This document shows, in pieces, positions 38,124 through 47,676 of a stretch of DNA of 64,000 nt (its first letter is position 1; each line of letters starts with the position of its first letter). The position numbers and the translations under genes are program-made. The DNA lies in NCBI GenBank assembly GCA_963748985.1, contig CAVVKQ010000026.1:84816-148815 (forward strand), read 5' to 3'. The notes under the pieces are model-generated. The model made no database searches. It worked only from the letters and a program-made list of their open reading frames with translations, and was not told where the DNA came from. This stretch comes from RPQJ01 sp963748985. Lineage in GTDB: Bacteria > Pseudomonadota > Gammaproteobacteria > Steroidobacterales > Steroidobacteraceae.

Positions 38124-39248
38124 ATGGACGACCCAGAACGCTGGCTGAGGCTCGCGCGTACCCCGGGCCTGCACGCAGGGCTGCTGCAGGGGTGGCTCGC
38201 GCAGGGCGGCCCTCCAATCGATCTCACGCGTGAAACGCGCTCAGCGCTCGCGGCCATTGGACTCGGCCAGTCCGCGATCCAGGCCCTGCAGCAACCCGAC
38301 AGCGCGGCGATCGAAAACGACCTCCGCTGGCTGAATGCCGCAGCGAATCGATGGCTCGTCACCTGGGACTCCGCGGAATACCCGCCGCTGCTGGCGCAGA
38401 TTCCTGACGCACCGCTGGTGCTGTATGTCGAGGGCGACCCTGTGGCCCTTTGCCTGCCGCAATTGGCGATCGTCGGCAGCCGCAATCCGACGGCCCTCGG
38501 CCGGGACACAGCGACACAATTCGCGCTGCACCTGGCGCAAGCAGGGCTCGCAATCACGAGCGGACTGGCGCTCGGCATCGACGCCGCCGCCCATCGCGGC
38601 GCCTTGAACGCGGGCGCACGCACCGTCGCCGTGGTGGGTCGAGGGCTGGATGCGATCTATCCCAGGGAGAATGAGGCGCTCGCGCAGGAGATCGTCGAAC
38701 GACAAGGCGCCCTCGTCACCGACCTGGCCGTGGGCACTCCACCCCTGAAGCACAATTTTCCGCGCCGCAACAGGATCTTGAGCGGTCTTGCCGTCGGGAC
38801 GCTGGTAGTCGAGGCTGCCCTGCAGAGCGGGTCGCTGATCACGGCCCGCCTCGCCGCCGACCAGGGGCGCGAGGTTTTCGCCATTCCCGGGTCCATTCAC
38901 AACCCCATGGTCCGGGGATGCCACCGGCTGTTGCGCCAGGGTGCCCGGCTGGTCGAGAGCGTGGACGATATTTTCGCCGAACTCGAACCTATCATCGGCG
39001 AAATCAGCAGGATCGCACACGAAAAGCCCTCTTCAAGGGCTGATCTACGCACGCCGCCGTTGGACAAGGAGTATGAAATCCTGTTAGATGCGCTCGGCTT
39101 CGAGCCGGCCGGCCTCGACATACTCGTGGTCCGGACGGGCCTGAAAGCCGGTGCAGTCGCCTCGATGTTGCTGATCCTCGAGCTCGACGGCCGGGTACAA
39201 CAGCAGCCGGGCGGTCGTTTCAGCCGCCGGTTGCCGGGGAAGGTGTGA
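38124..39248 (+). CDS. dprA: DNA-processing protein DprA
   Basis: 374 residues. An N-terminal SAM-like helical region is followed by the Rossmann-like DprA core: LAIVGSRNPTALGRDTATQF, ITSGLALGIDAAAHRGAL, TVAVVGRGLDAIYPREN and FPRRNRILSGLAVGTLVVEA. A C-terminal winged-helix (DML1-like) domain begins near EYEILLDALGF. It loads RecA onto incoming single-stranded DNA in natural transformation. No clear ribosome site is seen at ATG 38124. It overlaps smg by TGATG. Confidence 0.95.
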   Translation: MDDPERWLRLARTPGLHAGLLQGWLAQGGPPIDLTRETRSALAAIGLGQSAIQALQQPDSAAIENDLRWLNAAANRWLVTWDSAEYPPLLAQIPDAPLVLYVEGDPVALCLPQLAIVGSRNPTALGRDTATQFALHLAQAGLAITSGLALGIDAAAHRGALNAGARTVAVVGRGLDAIYPRENEALAQEIVERQGALVTDLAVGTPPLKHNFPRRNRILSGLAVGTLVVEAALQSGSLITARLAADQGREVFAIPGSIHNPMVRGCHRLLRQGARLVESVDDIFAELEPIIGEISRIAHEKPSSRADLRTPPLDKEYEILLDALGFEPAGLDILVVRTGLKAGAVASMLLILELDGRVQQQPGGRFSRRLPGKV

Positions 39249-39727
39249 TGAAGGAAGGCGTTCTCGACATTCTCATTTATCTGTTCGAGAACTACTTCGA
39301 CGCCGAAACGGACGACGGCTTCGAGCCCGACCGCGAGACTCTGAAGCTCGAGCTCGAGAAAGCCGGGTTTCCGGGATCGGAAGTGGAACGGGCCCTGTGC
39401 TGGCTGGAAGAGCTGGCAGCAGACCCGGACAGGCTGCACCCGACACCCACCTCACGCGCGATCCGGGTGTTCGCCGCGCTCGAGCAGGCGCGACTGGACA
39501 CGGATTGCCGGGGCTACCTGGTGCACCTGGAACAGGTGGGCATCCTGTCACCGACGCAGCGCGAGCTGGTCATCGATCGCCTGATGGCGCTCGAAGGTGA
39601 CGAGATCGACATCGACAAGTTGAAGTGGGTCGTGCTGATGGTGCTGTTCAGCCAGCCCGGGCAGGAGACCGCGTTCTCCCGCATGGAGGACCTGGTGTTC
39701 GAGGACCGCAGCGGAGCGATCCATTGA
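39248..39727 (+). CDS. smg: Smg (DUF494) family protein
   Basis: 159 residues matching Smg along its length: VLDILIYLFENYFDAE, LELEKAGFPGSEVERALCWL, SRAIRVFAALEQARLDTDCR and a C-terminal DKLKWVVLMVLFSQPGQ. The molecular role is unknown. It is almost always found with dprA in gammaproteobacteria. TGATG coupling to dprA. It ends 5 bp before a heptad-repeat element. Confidence 0.93.
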   Translation: MKEGVLDILIYLFENYFDAETDDGFEPDRETLKLELEKAGFPGSEVERALCWLEELAADPDRLHPTPTSRAIRVFAALEQARLDTDCRGYLVHLEQVGILSPTQRELVIDRLMALEGDEIDIDKLKWVVLMVLFSQPGQETAFSRMEDLVFEDRSGAIH

Positions 39728-39732
39728 GGAAA

Positions 39733-39822
39733 GGGGTTAGGGGATAGGGGTTAGGGGTTAGTCGGAAGTCCAGAGGCGCGACGCGCTTTCTTGCTATCCC
39801 CTATCCCCTAACCCCTGACCCC
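39733..39822. repeat. inverted G4-type heptad-repeat element between smg and topA
   Basis: The left arm (39733-39760) is four heptads: GGGGTTA, GGGGATA, GGGGTTA and GGGGTTA. The core opens GTCGGAAG and runs to 39794. The right arm (39795-39822) is four heptads: TATCCCC, TATCCCC, TAACCCC and TGACCCC. A T-rich TTGTCTTTT follows, so on the plus strand it could work as a terminator for smg. The G strand could also form a quadruplex. Confidence 0.92.
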
Positions 39823-39875
39823 TTGTCTTTTAGTTCTTCTGCCGCGGACCGCCGCGGCATGTTTTTTTGAGGGAC

Positions 39876-42341
39876 ATGACCAAGAATCTCGTCATCGTCG
39901 AGTCGCCGGCCAAGGCCAAGACCATCAAGAAGTACCTGGGCAAGGACTTCGAGGTGATGGCGTCCTATGGCCACGTGCGCGATCTCGTGCCCAAGGAGGG
40001 CGCCGTCGACCCCACGCGTCAGTTTGCGATGCGCTGGGAACTGATCGAGAAGAACAAGAAGCACGTCGATGCGATCACGCGCGCCGTGAAAAAGGCCGAC
40101 GCGCTCTATCTGTCGACCGACCCCGACCGCGAAGGAGAGGCCATCTCCTGGCACCTGCAGCAACTGCTGACGGAAGCAGGGGCGCTCGAGGGCAAGACCG
40201 TCCATCGCAGCGTCTTCTACGAAATCACGAAGAAAGCGGTGCAGGAAGCCGTCGACAACCCGCGGGAAATTGCCGACGAGCTGGTGAAAGCCTACCTCGC
40301 CCGCCGCGCGCTCGATTTCCTCGTCGGCTTCAACCTGTCGCCGCTGCTGTGGAAAAAGGCGGGACTGTCGGGCGCCTCGGCGGGCCGCGTGCAGAGTCCC
40401 GCGTTGCGCATGATCTGCGAACGCGAGGAAGAGATCCTCGCCTTCAAGCCACGCGAATACTGGTCCATCGACGCGCAGGCGGCGAAGGACGCTGCCAGTT
40501 TCACGGCCAAGCTCACGCAGCTCGGCGGCCGGAAGGTCGAGCAGTTCACCGTCACGGACGCGGGCGCAGCGGTAGCGGCCAAGCAGAAACTGGAGCGCGA
40601 CGCGAATGGCACCCTGGTCGTCGCGAACGTCGAAAAGAAGCAGCGCCGTCGCAACCCCTCGCCACCCTTCACGACCTCGACGCTGCAGCAGGAGGCCGCA
40701 CGCAAGCTCGGCTTCGGTGCGCAGCGCACGATGCGCCTCGCGCAGCGCCTGTATGAAGGTGTCGATTTCGGCGAAGGCCCGGTCGGCCTCATCACCTACA
40801 TGCGCACCGACTCGGTGAGCCTGGGCGCAGATGCGATCAGCGAGATCCGCAGCGTCATCGGCAAGCTGTATGGCGCGGCCGCGCTGCCCGACACGCCGCG
40901 CGTCTACAAGACGAAATCGAAGAACGCACAGGAAGCGCACGAAGGCGTGCGACCGACTTCGGCTGCACGCACGCCCGAAGAACTCGCCGGCAAGATCGAA
41001 GCCGACGAGCACAAGCTCTACACGCTGATCTGGCGTCGCGCCGTCGCGAGCCAGATGGAAGCCGCCGTGTTCGACACGGTCGCCGTCGACCTCGCCGCCG
41101 GCCCGGGCAACATGTTCCGCGCCAACGGCTCGACGCTGCTTTCGCCGGGGTTCCTCGCGGTCTACCGCGAAAGCTTCGACGACGTGTCGTTGAACCCGGA
41201 CGACGACGAGAACCGCCTGCTGCCCGCGCTCGAGAAAGGCGACAAGGTGCGGTTGCTCGCGATCGACACCGAACAGCATTTCACCGAACCGCCGCCACGC
41301 TACTCCGAAGCCAGCCTGGTCAAGGCACTCGAAGAACACGGCATCGGCCGCCCGTCGACCTACGCCAGCATCATCCAGACGCTGCTGTACAAGAAGTACT
41401 GCGAGCTGGTGAACAAGCGCTTCATCCCGACCGACCTCGGCAAGATCGTGAGCCGCTTCCTGACGGGCAATTTCGAGCGCTACGTCGACTACGGCTTCAC
41501 TGCCGCGATGGAAGACGAACTCGACAACATCTCGCGCGGCGAAGAGGACTGGCTGCCGATGCTCGAGCGTTTCTGGGACGACCTCAAGAAGCAGGTCGAC
41601 GATGTCTCCGAGAACGTCACGCGTTCGGACGTCGCGATGGAACGCCCGCTCGGCATCGATCCGGTCTCAGGCCGTCCGGTGAGCGTGCGTTATGGCCGCT
41701 TCGGCGCGTTTGCGCAGATCGGCACGCGCGACGATGAAGAGAAGCCGAAGTTCGCGAGCCTGAAGCCGGGCCAGCGCATGGACGATCTCACGCTCGAGCT
41801 GGCGCTCGAACTGTTCCAGCTGCCGCGCACGCTTGGGCCATGGGAAGACGGCTACCCGATCAAGGTGGCGGTCGGCCGCTTCGGTCCGTACGTGCAGTAC
41901 GGCGCCAAGAAATACGCGTCGCTCAAGAAGGAAGACGATCCGTACACGGTCACGCTCGAGCGCGCGCTCGAGATCATCCGCGAGAAGCAGACGATCGAGG
42001 CCAACCGGATCATCCAGGAATTCGGCGACACGGGCGTCCAGGTGCTGAACGGCCGCTACGGCCCGTACATCACCGACAGCAAGAAGAACGCCAAGATCCC
42101 GAAGGATCGCGACCCGAAATCGCTGACGCTCGAAGAGTGCCAGGCACTGCTCGCCGTGGCGCCGGAACGCGGCACGAATCGCTGGGGTCGCAAGACGGCC
42201 GCGAAGACCAACGGCAAGACGGCTGCGAAGACGGTCGACACCGAAGTCGCTGCAAAGCCGAAGAGGACCGTGAAGAAGAAGGCGGCGCCCAGGAAGAAGG
42301 CCGCTGCAAAGAAGAAGGCACCCGCGAAGAAATCCGCCTGA
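39876..42341 (+). CDS. topA: DNA topoisomerase I
   Basis: 821 residues. The TOPRIM domain has LVIVESPAKAKTIKKYLG and the acidic triad in STDPDREGEAISWHL. The catalytic Tyr is in GLITYMRTDSVSLG. After the toroid come three Topo I C-terminal repeats (RYGRFGAFAQIG, RFGPYVQYGAKKYASL, RYGPYITDSKKNAKI) instead of the Cys4 zinc fingers of the E. coli enzyme. The protein ends with a Lys/Ala-rich tail of about 45 residues. It relaxes negative supercoils. The ATG at 39876 has GAGGGA at close spacing. The hemF start is 10 bp downstream. Confidence 0.96.
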   Translation: MTKNLVIVESPAKAKTIKKYLGKDFEVMASYGHVRDLVPKEGAVDPTRQFAMRWELIEKNKKHVDAITRAVKKADALYLSTDPDREGEAISWHLQQLLTEAGALEGKTVHRSVFYEITKKAVQEAVDNPREIADELVKAYLARRALDFLVGFNLSPLLWKKAGLSGASAGRVQSPALRMICEREEEILAFKPREYWSIDAQAAKDAASFTAKLTQLGGRKVEQFTVTDAGAAVAAKQKLERDANGTLVVANVEKKQRRRNPSPPFTTSTLQQEAARKLGFGAQRTMRLAQRLYEGVDFGEGPVGLITYMRTDSVSLGADAISEIRSVIGKLYGAAALPDTPRVYKTKSKNAQEAHEGVRPTSAARTPEELAGKIEADEHKLYTLIWRRAVASQMEAAVFDTVAVDLAAGPGNMFRANGSTLLSPGFLAVYRESFDDVSLNPDDDENRLLPALEKGDKVRLLAIDTEQHFTEPPPRYSEASLVKALEEHGIGRPSTYASIIQTLLYKKYCELVNKRFIPTDLGKIVSRFLTGNFERYVDYGFTAAMEDELDNISRGEEDWLPMLERFWDDLKKQVDDVSENVTRSDVAMERPLGIDPVSGRPVSVRYGRFGAFAQIGTRDDEEKPKFASLKPGQRMDDLTLELALELFQLPRTLGPWEDGYPIKVAVGRFGPYVQYGAKKYASLKKEDDPYTVTLERALEIIREKQTIEANRIIQEFGDTGVQVLNGRYGPYITDSKKNAKIPKDRDPKSLTLEECQALLAVAPERGTNRWGRKTAAKTNGKTAAKTVDTEVAAKPKRTVKKKAAPRKKAAAKKKAPAKKSA

Positions 42342-42351
42342 GGATGTGGGG

Positions 42352-43281
42352 ATGAGCACCGGCACACCATCGACGTCAGTCGTCATTGCGTACCTGCGCG
42401 ACCTGCACAACCGCATTACGAACGCGCTGCAACAGGCGGACGGTGGCGCGACGTTCCGCCACGACAGCTGGCAGCGACCGGAAGGTGGTGGCGGCGAATC
42501 GCGGGTGCTGCGCGAAGGCGCCGTGTTCGAGCAAGCCGGCATCAACTTCTCGCACGTCATAGGCGGCAAGCTGCCCGCGTCTGCCACGGCGCAGCGACCT
42601 GAACTGGAGGGCGCGAGCTTCGAAGCGACCGGCGTGTCGCTCGTCATCCATCCACGCAACCCGTACGTGCCCACCTCGCACGCCAACGTACGTTTCTTCA
42701 TGGCGATCAAGGACGGCCTCCCCGCGGCCTGGTGGTTCGGCGGCGGCTTCGACCTCACGCCGTACTACCCTTTCGAAGACGACGTGCTGCATTGGCACCG
42801 AACGTCGAAAGCGGCCTGCGACCCGTTCGGCCCCGATGTGTACGCAAAGTACAAGGAATGGTGCGACCGCTACTTCTACCTGAAGCACCGCAATGAGACG
42901 CGAGGCGTCGGCGGGCTGTTCTTCGACGACTTGAACGAGTGGGGCTTCGAGCAGTCGTTCGCGTTCATGCGCAGCGTGGGTGATCACTACGTGCCTGCCT
43001 ACCTGCCGATCGTCGACAGGCGCAAGGACACGCCCTATGGCGAGCGCGAGCGCAACTTCCAGCTCTACCGCCGGGGCCGCTACGTCGAATTCAATCTCGT
43101 TTACGATCGCGGCACGATCTTCGGCCTGCAGACCGGTGGGCGCATCGAATCGATACTGATGTCGCTGCCGCCGCTGGTGCGGTGGGAATACGACTACAAG
43201 CCTGCACCGGGGACGCCGGAAGAGCGGCTTTACAAGGACTTTCTGCGGCCGCGGGACTGGCTCACCGACATTGGCCATTGA
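42352..43281 (+). CDS. hemF: oxygen-dependent coproporphyrinogen III oxidase
   Basis: 309 residues. Family motifs are QAGINFSHVIGGKLP, SLVIHPRNPYVPTSHANVR, WWFGGGFDLTPYYPFEDD, RNETRGVGGLFFDDLNEWGF, YGERERNFQLYRRGRYVEFN and FGLQTGGRIESILMSLPP. It decarboxylates coproporphyrinogen III to protoporphyrinogen IX in aerobic heme synthesis. The ATG at 42352 is preferred to a GTG at 42346. In many relatives tsaC lies upstream and aroE downstream. Here tsaC is absent and aroE is 7.3 kb away. Confidence 0.96.
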   Translation: MSTGTPSTSVVIAYLRDLHNRITNALQQADGGATFRHDSWQRPEGGGGESRVLREGAVFEQAGINFSHVIGGKLPASATAQRPELEGASFEATGVSLVIHPRNPYVPTSHANVRFFMAIKDGLPAAWWFGGGFDLTPYYPFEDDVLHWHRTSKAACDPFGPDVYAKYKEWCDRYFYLKHRNETRGVGGLFFDDLNEWGFEQSFAFMRSVGDHYVPAYLPIVDRRKDTPYGERERNFQLYRRGRYVEFNLVYDRGTIFGLQTGGRIESILMSLPPLVRWEYDYKPAPGTPEERLYKDFLRPRDWLTDIGH

Positions 43282-43443
43282 GCTTGCTTCCGTCACCTTT
43301 GCGCCAGGCCAGCCGCTCAACCGCTGCGGCGGTCGCAGAAGATCGTTGATTCACGTCACATGTCTGCGGTAGGGTCCTACGGGCTCGCAGCGACCGCGCC
43401 TGAAACGCAGCAACGAAAATCCAGATAGGGGGGGCATAAGCCG

Positions 43444-46400
43444 ATGACTTTCAAGAGATTGGGATTGAGCGCGGCCGCCGGCGTTCTGACATTCGTCGCA
43501 GCATCGTCCGTCGCGCAGCCGAGCGCGGGTGCGGACCGGAGCGCTGCCCGCGTGAGCCGGCCCCTTCCGGCGACGATGGAACGCCTCCGGCTCGACGCTC
43601 CCCGCACCCGCGCCAACGGCAGGGCCGAAGTTGACCACAACCTGCGCAGGAACGCCGGCGAGCAGCAGGTCCTGGTGCGCCTGCGATCACCGTCGGTCGC
43701 GGAATCCGGTGTCGAGAACCCGAGCGACCGGATCATGCGCCGCGAGCAGATCAGGCTTGAGCAGAACGCATTCGTCAGCCGCGTGCAGCGCGTCGCGCCC
43801 CGCACTCAGGTAACCGCCGACCTCCAGGGCGTGCTGAACGCCGTCGTCCTCCGTGCCGATGCGGCCGGCATCAGGCAGATCGCAGCCGATCCGATGGTCG
43901 CTCGCGTCTCGCGCGTGATCGACTACAAGCTCGACCTGTCCGAGACGGTCCCCTACATCACTGCGAGAAAGCTGCAAAGAGTCGGCGAGCTCAAGGGCCG
44001 AGGCGTCAAGGTCGCGGTGCTCGACTCCGGCATCGACTATACCCACGTCGCATTCGGCGGCACCGGGACCGCCTCTGCGTACAAGGCGGCGTACGGAACC
44101 AGCACGACGGACTCTCGAACGACAACCCGGGACGGGCGGTTCCCGACCAGGCGTGTCGTCGAGGGATACGACTTCGTGGGCGAAGCGTGGTCGGGCGACA
44201 CCGACACGCCTCCCCTCGCCCCGGACTCGGACCCGATCGATTGCGGCGCCGCTTCCGGCATTGTCTGCGACGGCGGTCACGGCACTCACGTCGCCGACAT
44301 CATTGGCGGCGCCAAAGGCGTCGCGCCCAAGGTCAGCCTGTATGCCGTTAAGGTATGCAGTGCGGTGACAACGTCTTGCAGCGGCGTGGCCATGCTGCAG
44401 GGCATGGAATACGCGGCCGACCCGAACGGCGACGGCGACCACTCCGACCGGGTCGACATCGTCAACATGTCGATCGGCTCTCCCTATGGCCAGCCGTTCG
44501 ACGACGACATCGCCGCGGCCGTGGAAGGCGCGACGAAACTCGGCATTCTCACGGTCGCCTCGGCCGGTAATTCCGGCGACAAACCTTACGTGACGGGCTC
44601 GCCCGGCGCAGCGCCCAGCGCACTTTCAGTCGCCCAGACGGAGGTGCCGAGCGCGTTCCTGCCGCAGTACGAAGTGACGGCGCCGACCGACATCGCCGGT
44701 ATCTACCCGGCGGTCTTCCAGACGTGGTCCGTTCCGCTCGCCGCCGCGATCACCCAACCAGTGCAGTACGGCGACGGATCGAACGGCAACCTCGACGGCT
44801 GCGCCGCCTTCAAGTCCAGCCTCGCCGGCCGGATCGTCCTTGTCGACCGCGGTGGCTGCACTTTCGGCGTGAAGATTGCGAACATTGGCAGTGGCGGTGG
44901 CACCATCGGCATCATCGGCATGATCACTCCCGACGCCCCGTTTTCGAGCTCAAGCGATCCGACTGCGCCTGCGGCAACGATTCCCGGGTACATGATCAGC
45001 CAGGCCGACGCCGACAACCTCCGCAGCGGACTGCCGGAGACGACGGTCCAGTTCGGCCCGAACCTCGGCCTGCCGCTGGTGATGAGCATGGCGAGCACGT
45101 CCTCGCGCGGGCCGAGCAATTACTACAACGCCATCAAGCCGGAAATCGGCGCGCCGGGCGCATCGGTGTCCGCCCTGGCAGGCTCCGGCAGGGGCACCGA
45201 GCCGTTCGGCGGCACCTCGGGCGCGGCGCCGATGGTGGCCGGGTCGGCGGCACTGCTGCTCGAAGCCTACCCTCGACTGCGGCCTCACGAGGTAAGGGCC
45301 AGGCTTGCGAACAATGCGAACCGCAATATCCTCTCGGACGTGTTGACCGGCGCTCAGGCAGAGATCAGTCGCATAGGCAACGGTGAAGTCCGCGTGTTCG
45401 ACGCTTGGGCGGACCCGGCCGCAGCATGGGATGCCCAGACTCGGGCCCCTGCGCTGAGCTTTGGGCAGGTGGACGTGAGCGAAAAGGTCCAGACGCTCAC
45501 GCGCCGCGTCCTGGTGCGCAATTACTCGCGCGAGACCATCACGTATACGGTCAGGTCGAGTTTTCGGTTCGCCGACGACAAGGCCCTTCGCGCCGTCCGC
45601 ATTTCGACGCCGCCGACTGTCACGGTGCCGCCGCAGAGCACGATCGCGTTCCCCGTCACCATGACGCTTGCCGGCGAAAGAGTGCTGAACAACGCGATGA
45701 ACTCGGGCGACCTGGGCGGCGATCCAGCCGCACTGACCTTGAACGAAATTGACGGCTACCTGCACTTGAACGCCGGCGAGCAGTCGCGCATCCACCTTGC
45801 GTGGCACGTCCTGCCGCGCAAGGCAGCGAAGGTCGCAGGCAACAAGGTCCTCGCATTCGACGCCAACGGCGAGGACACCGTACGGCTCCACAACAACGGC
45901 GTGGGCACGGCGCAGAACGATGCATACGCCCTGCTCGCAGTGAGTCCCAACCAGCCGCGGGGCAGCAGAGGCGAAGGCATGCCAACGCCCGACATCCGCG
46001 CTGTGGGAATCAACACCTTCCCGGTGCCGGCGGGATATTGCTCGGCGAGCGAGTCGTTCATCTGGGCGTTCGCGATCAACACCTGGGAGCGCCAGACTCA
46101 CTTGCTGCCAGTGGTGCACGTGGTTTCGCTCGACACCAACCGGGACGGCACCTGGGACTACGAGGTGTACAACTTCGACGAAGCCGGCGACGCCACTGCC
46201 GGACGGCAGGCGACGTTCGCCTATGACGTGGCGAAGAAAATGGAGACGGCTTACTTCTACACTGAGCACGCCACGAACACCGGCAACACGGTGCTGCTGG
46301 TCTGCGGCGAGCAGGTCGGCCTGTCCGGCGGCGACATGCTGTCAACGAACGTGAACATGAAGGTCGAGACGCTCGACTTCTACTTCGACGGACCGGGTGA

Positions 46401-46623
46401 CTCCGTGAGCGGCTTGACGGTCACGCCGCTGGGCGAGCGTTATTACGGCGTGCCCGCGGATATCCCGGGCAACGCTGCGGGCCCGATGGACGTATACGAC
46501 TTCACTCTGTTCCCGGGCAACACCCCGGAACTCGGCGTCCTGTTGTTTACCAATGGCGCCCGCAGCGACAATACGGGTGGCGCGACCAAGAGTACCGAGG
46601 CGCTGCAGTTCCTGGCGAAATAG
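43444..46623 (+). CDS. secreted subtilisin-like (S8) serine protease
   Basis: 1059 residues. The signal peptide (LGLSAAAGVLTFVAASSVA) is followed by an I9-type propeptide (EQQVLVRLRSPSVAESG). The catalytic triad is Asp in VAVLDSGIDYTHVAFGG, His in GGHGTHVADIIGG and Ser in GGTSGAAPMVAGSAALLLEA. The oxyanion Asn is in TVASAGNSGDKPY. A PA domain is inserted (GRIVLVDRGGCTFGVKI) before the Ser segment. The C-terminal 350 residues are beta-rich and may bind substrate or the surface. It degrades external proteins. A TTGATT-type -35 lies at 43346 and a G-rich leader precedes the start. A strong bidirectional hairpin follows the stop. Confidence 0.93.
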   Translation: MTFKRLGLSAAAGVLTFVAASSVAQPSAGADRSAARVSRPLPATMERLRLDAPRTRANGRAEVDHNLRRNAGEQQVLVRLRSPSVAESGVENPSDRIMRREQIRLEQNAFVSRVQRVAPRTQVTADLQGVLNAVVLRADAAGIRQIAADPMVARVSRVIDYKLDLSETVPYITARKLQRVGELKGRGVKVAVLDSGIDYTHVAFGGTGTASAYKAAYGTSTTDSRTTTRDGRFPTRRVVEGYDFVGEAWSGDTDTPPLAPDSDPIDCGAASGIVCDGGHGTHVADIIGGAKGVAPKVSLYAVKVCSAVTTSCSGVAMLQGMEYAADPNGDGDHSDRVDIVNMSIGSPYGQPFDDDIAAAVEGATKLGILTVASAGNSGDKPYVTGSPGAAPSALSVAQTEVPSAFLPQYEVTAPTDIAGIYPAVFQTWSVPLAAAITQPVQYGDGSNGNLDGCAAFKSSLAGRIVLVDRGGCTFGVKIANIGSGGGTIGIIGMITPDAPFSSSSDPTAPAATIPGYMISQADADNLRSGLPETTVQFGPNLGLPLVMSMASTSSRGPSNYYNAIKPEIGAPGASVSALAGSGRGTEPFGGTSGAAPMVAGSAALLLEAYPRLRPHEVRARLANNANRNILSDVLTGAQAEISRIGNGEVRVFDAWADPAAAWDAQTRAPALSFGQVDVSEKVQTLTRRVLVRNYSRETITYTVRSSFRFADDKALRAVRISTPPTVTVPPQSTIAFPVTMTLAGERVLNNAMNSGDLGGDPAALTLNEIDGYLHLNAGEQSRIHLAWHVLPRKAAKVAGNKVLAFDANGEDTVRLHNNGVGTAQNDAYALLAVSPNQPRGSRGEGMPTPDIRAVGINTFPVPAGYCSASESFIWAFAINTWERQTHLLPVVHVVSLDTNRDGTWDYEVYNFDEAGDATAGRQATFAYDVAKKMETAYFYTEHATNTGNTVLLVCGEQVGLSGGDMLSTNVNMKVETLDFYFDGPGDSVSGLTVTPLGERYYGVPADIPGNAAGPMDVYDFTLFPGNTPELGVLLFTNGARSDNTGGATKSTEALQFLAK

Positions 46624-46649
46624 GTCCGGTTCCGTAGCGGGTTCTTCAG

Positions 46650-46673
46650 GGCCTCCCCTTCGCGGGGGAGGCC
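46650..46673. terminator. bidirectional hairpin between convergent genes
   Basis: GGCCTCCCC (46650-46658) pairs perfectly with GGGGAGGCC (46665-46673) around a short loop containing TTCG. It lies between the subtilase stop and the convergent lipoprotein stop. No T-run follows on either side, so termination may be inefficient. Confidence 0.65.
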
Positions 46674-46679
46674 TTCGAT

Positions 46680-47129
46680 TCAAGACGCAGCCGGCGGCGC
46701 CTCACAAAGCCGGAAATTGCCCTGGCCGTTGCTGCGATAGTCGAATTTGCGCCCCACCACGTCGAAGACGATCCAGTAGCCAGGGACGGGGGCCTGGGTG
46801 TAGAACTCGCCCGGCTGCGGGCACCCGAGCGACCCGTCGCTCCAGGTCACGGCCTCGTCCCGGATCAATTTCACGATCGAGGGATCTGCTCCCGAACGGC
46901 GGTTCGCGTCCTCACGCACCCGGGCGACAAGGTCCGCTGGAGCTTCTCCCAACACTGGCGCCCGAGGCTCGGGCACGCGTTCGGGCAGTGGCTTGGCCGT
47001 GGCTTTGCGCGCCTCAACTCGACGCGCCTTGTCGTCCACCGGCTCGCCACCGGCCTGGGCACCGACACAGCCCTGCAACAGCACACCCCACATCAGCAGG
47101 GTTGCCGCCCCTGGTCCAGTTTGCTCCAC
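46680..47129 (-). CDS. small putative lipoprotein, paralogue 1
   Basis: 149 residues, family not named. The GTG start at 47129 follows a GGAG-containing leader. A lipobox-like LLQGC at about residue 21 suggests lipidation. A charged linker is followed by a conserved domain, AVTWSDGSLGCPQPGEFYTQ, then VPGYWIVFDVVGRKFDYRSN and a terminal FRLCEAPP. Two Cys, in GCPQPG and in FRLC, could form a disulfide. The next gene encodes a clear paralogue with the same two motifs. Role unknown; the small secreted domain recalls inhibitor-like proteins. Confidence 0.7.
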   Translation of the reverse strand: MEQTGPGAATLLMWGVLLQGCVGAQAGGEPVDDKARRVEARKATAKPLPERVPEPRAPVLGEAPADLVARVREDANRRSGADPSIVKLIRDEAVTWSDGSLGCPQPGEFYTQAPVPGYWIVFDVVGRKFDYRSNGQGNFRLCEAPPAAS

Positions 47130-47192
47130 TGCCCTTCTCCTTTGCGCCAGGACGCGTTTCGCTTATGCGGACTCGTCCCCGTCGACGAAGGC

Positions 47193-47591
47193 CTACCCCT
47201 GCACCGGCGGCACGACGCGGCTCGCTGGACAGAACACGGGCTTGCCGCGGGACATCGCGTGATAATTCAGTGTCTGCGCGCCCGCCTGCAGCACGATGCG
47301 ATACCCGGCAACGAGCGCCTGCGTGTACATCATCCCGGGCTGCGGGCAACCGAGCGAACCGTCCGGCCATGTCACCGCTTCTTCGCTGATTACCTTGATG
47401 TCGGCGGGTGCCGTTGTCGAACGGTTGGCGGCATCTTCGAGCGCGGCTTTGATCATCTCGTCAGGGGCATTCGTCACGGCCTTCTTCTCGACCGCGGGGG
47501 GTGGGCCGCCCGCTGCTTGCCCCAAGGCGCACCCTGACGCCAGCGTGCAGGCCAGCCACGCGCCGGTCAGGGGCCCGCGCCAGCGAACCAT
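47193..47591 (-). CDS. small putative lipoprotein, paralogue 2
   Basis: 132 residues. A lipobox LACTLASGC near residue 18 and a disordered linker precede the shared domain: EEAVTWPDGSLGCPQPGMMY, then LVAGYRIVLQAG, YHAMSRGKPVFCPASRV. The GCPQPG and FCP cysteines match those of paralogue 1. The start is uncertain: ATG 47591 gives a compact basic signal, while ATG 47630 or 47678 would lengthen it. The 63-bp gap to paralogue 1 suggests tandem duplication and cotranscription. It is divergent from rlmJ. Confidence 0.68.
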   Translation of the reverse strand: MVRWRGPLTGAWLACTLASGCALGQAAGGPPPAVEKKAVTNAPDEMIKAALEDAANRSTTAPADIKVISEEAVTWPDGSLGCPQPGMMYTQALVAGYRIVLQAGAQTLNYHAMSRGKPVFCPASRVVPPVQG

Positions 47592-47676
47592 CGAACCGGG
47601 ACGTGTCCGGTGCAGTACTCTTGTCGGCATCCAGCGTGACTCCGTTGCGTGACCCGGGACCCCGGATCGATCAGAC

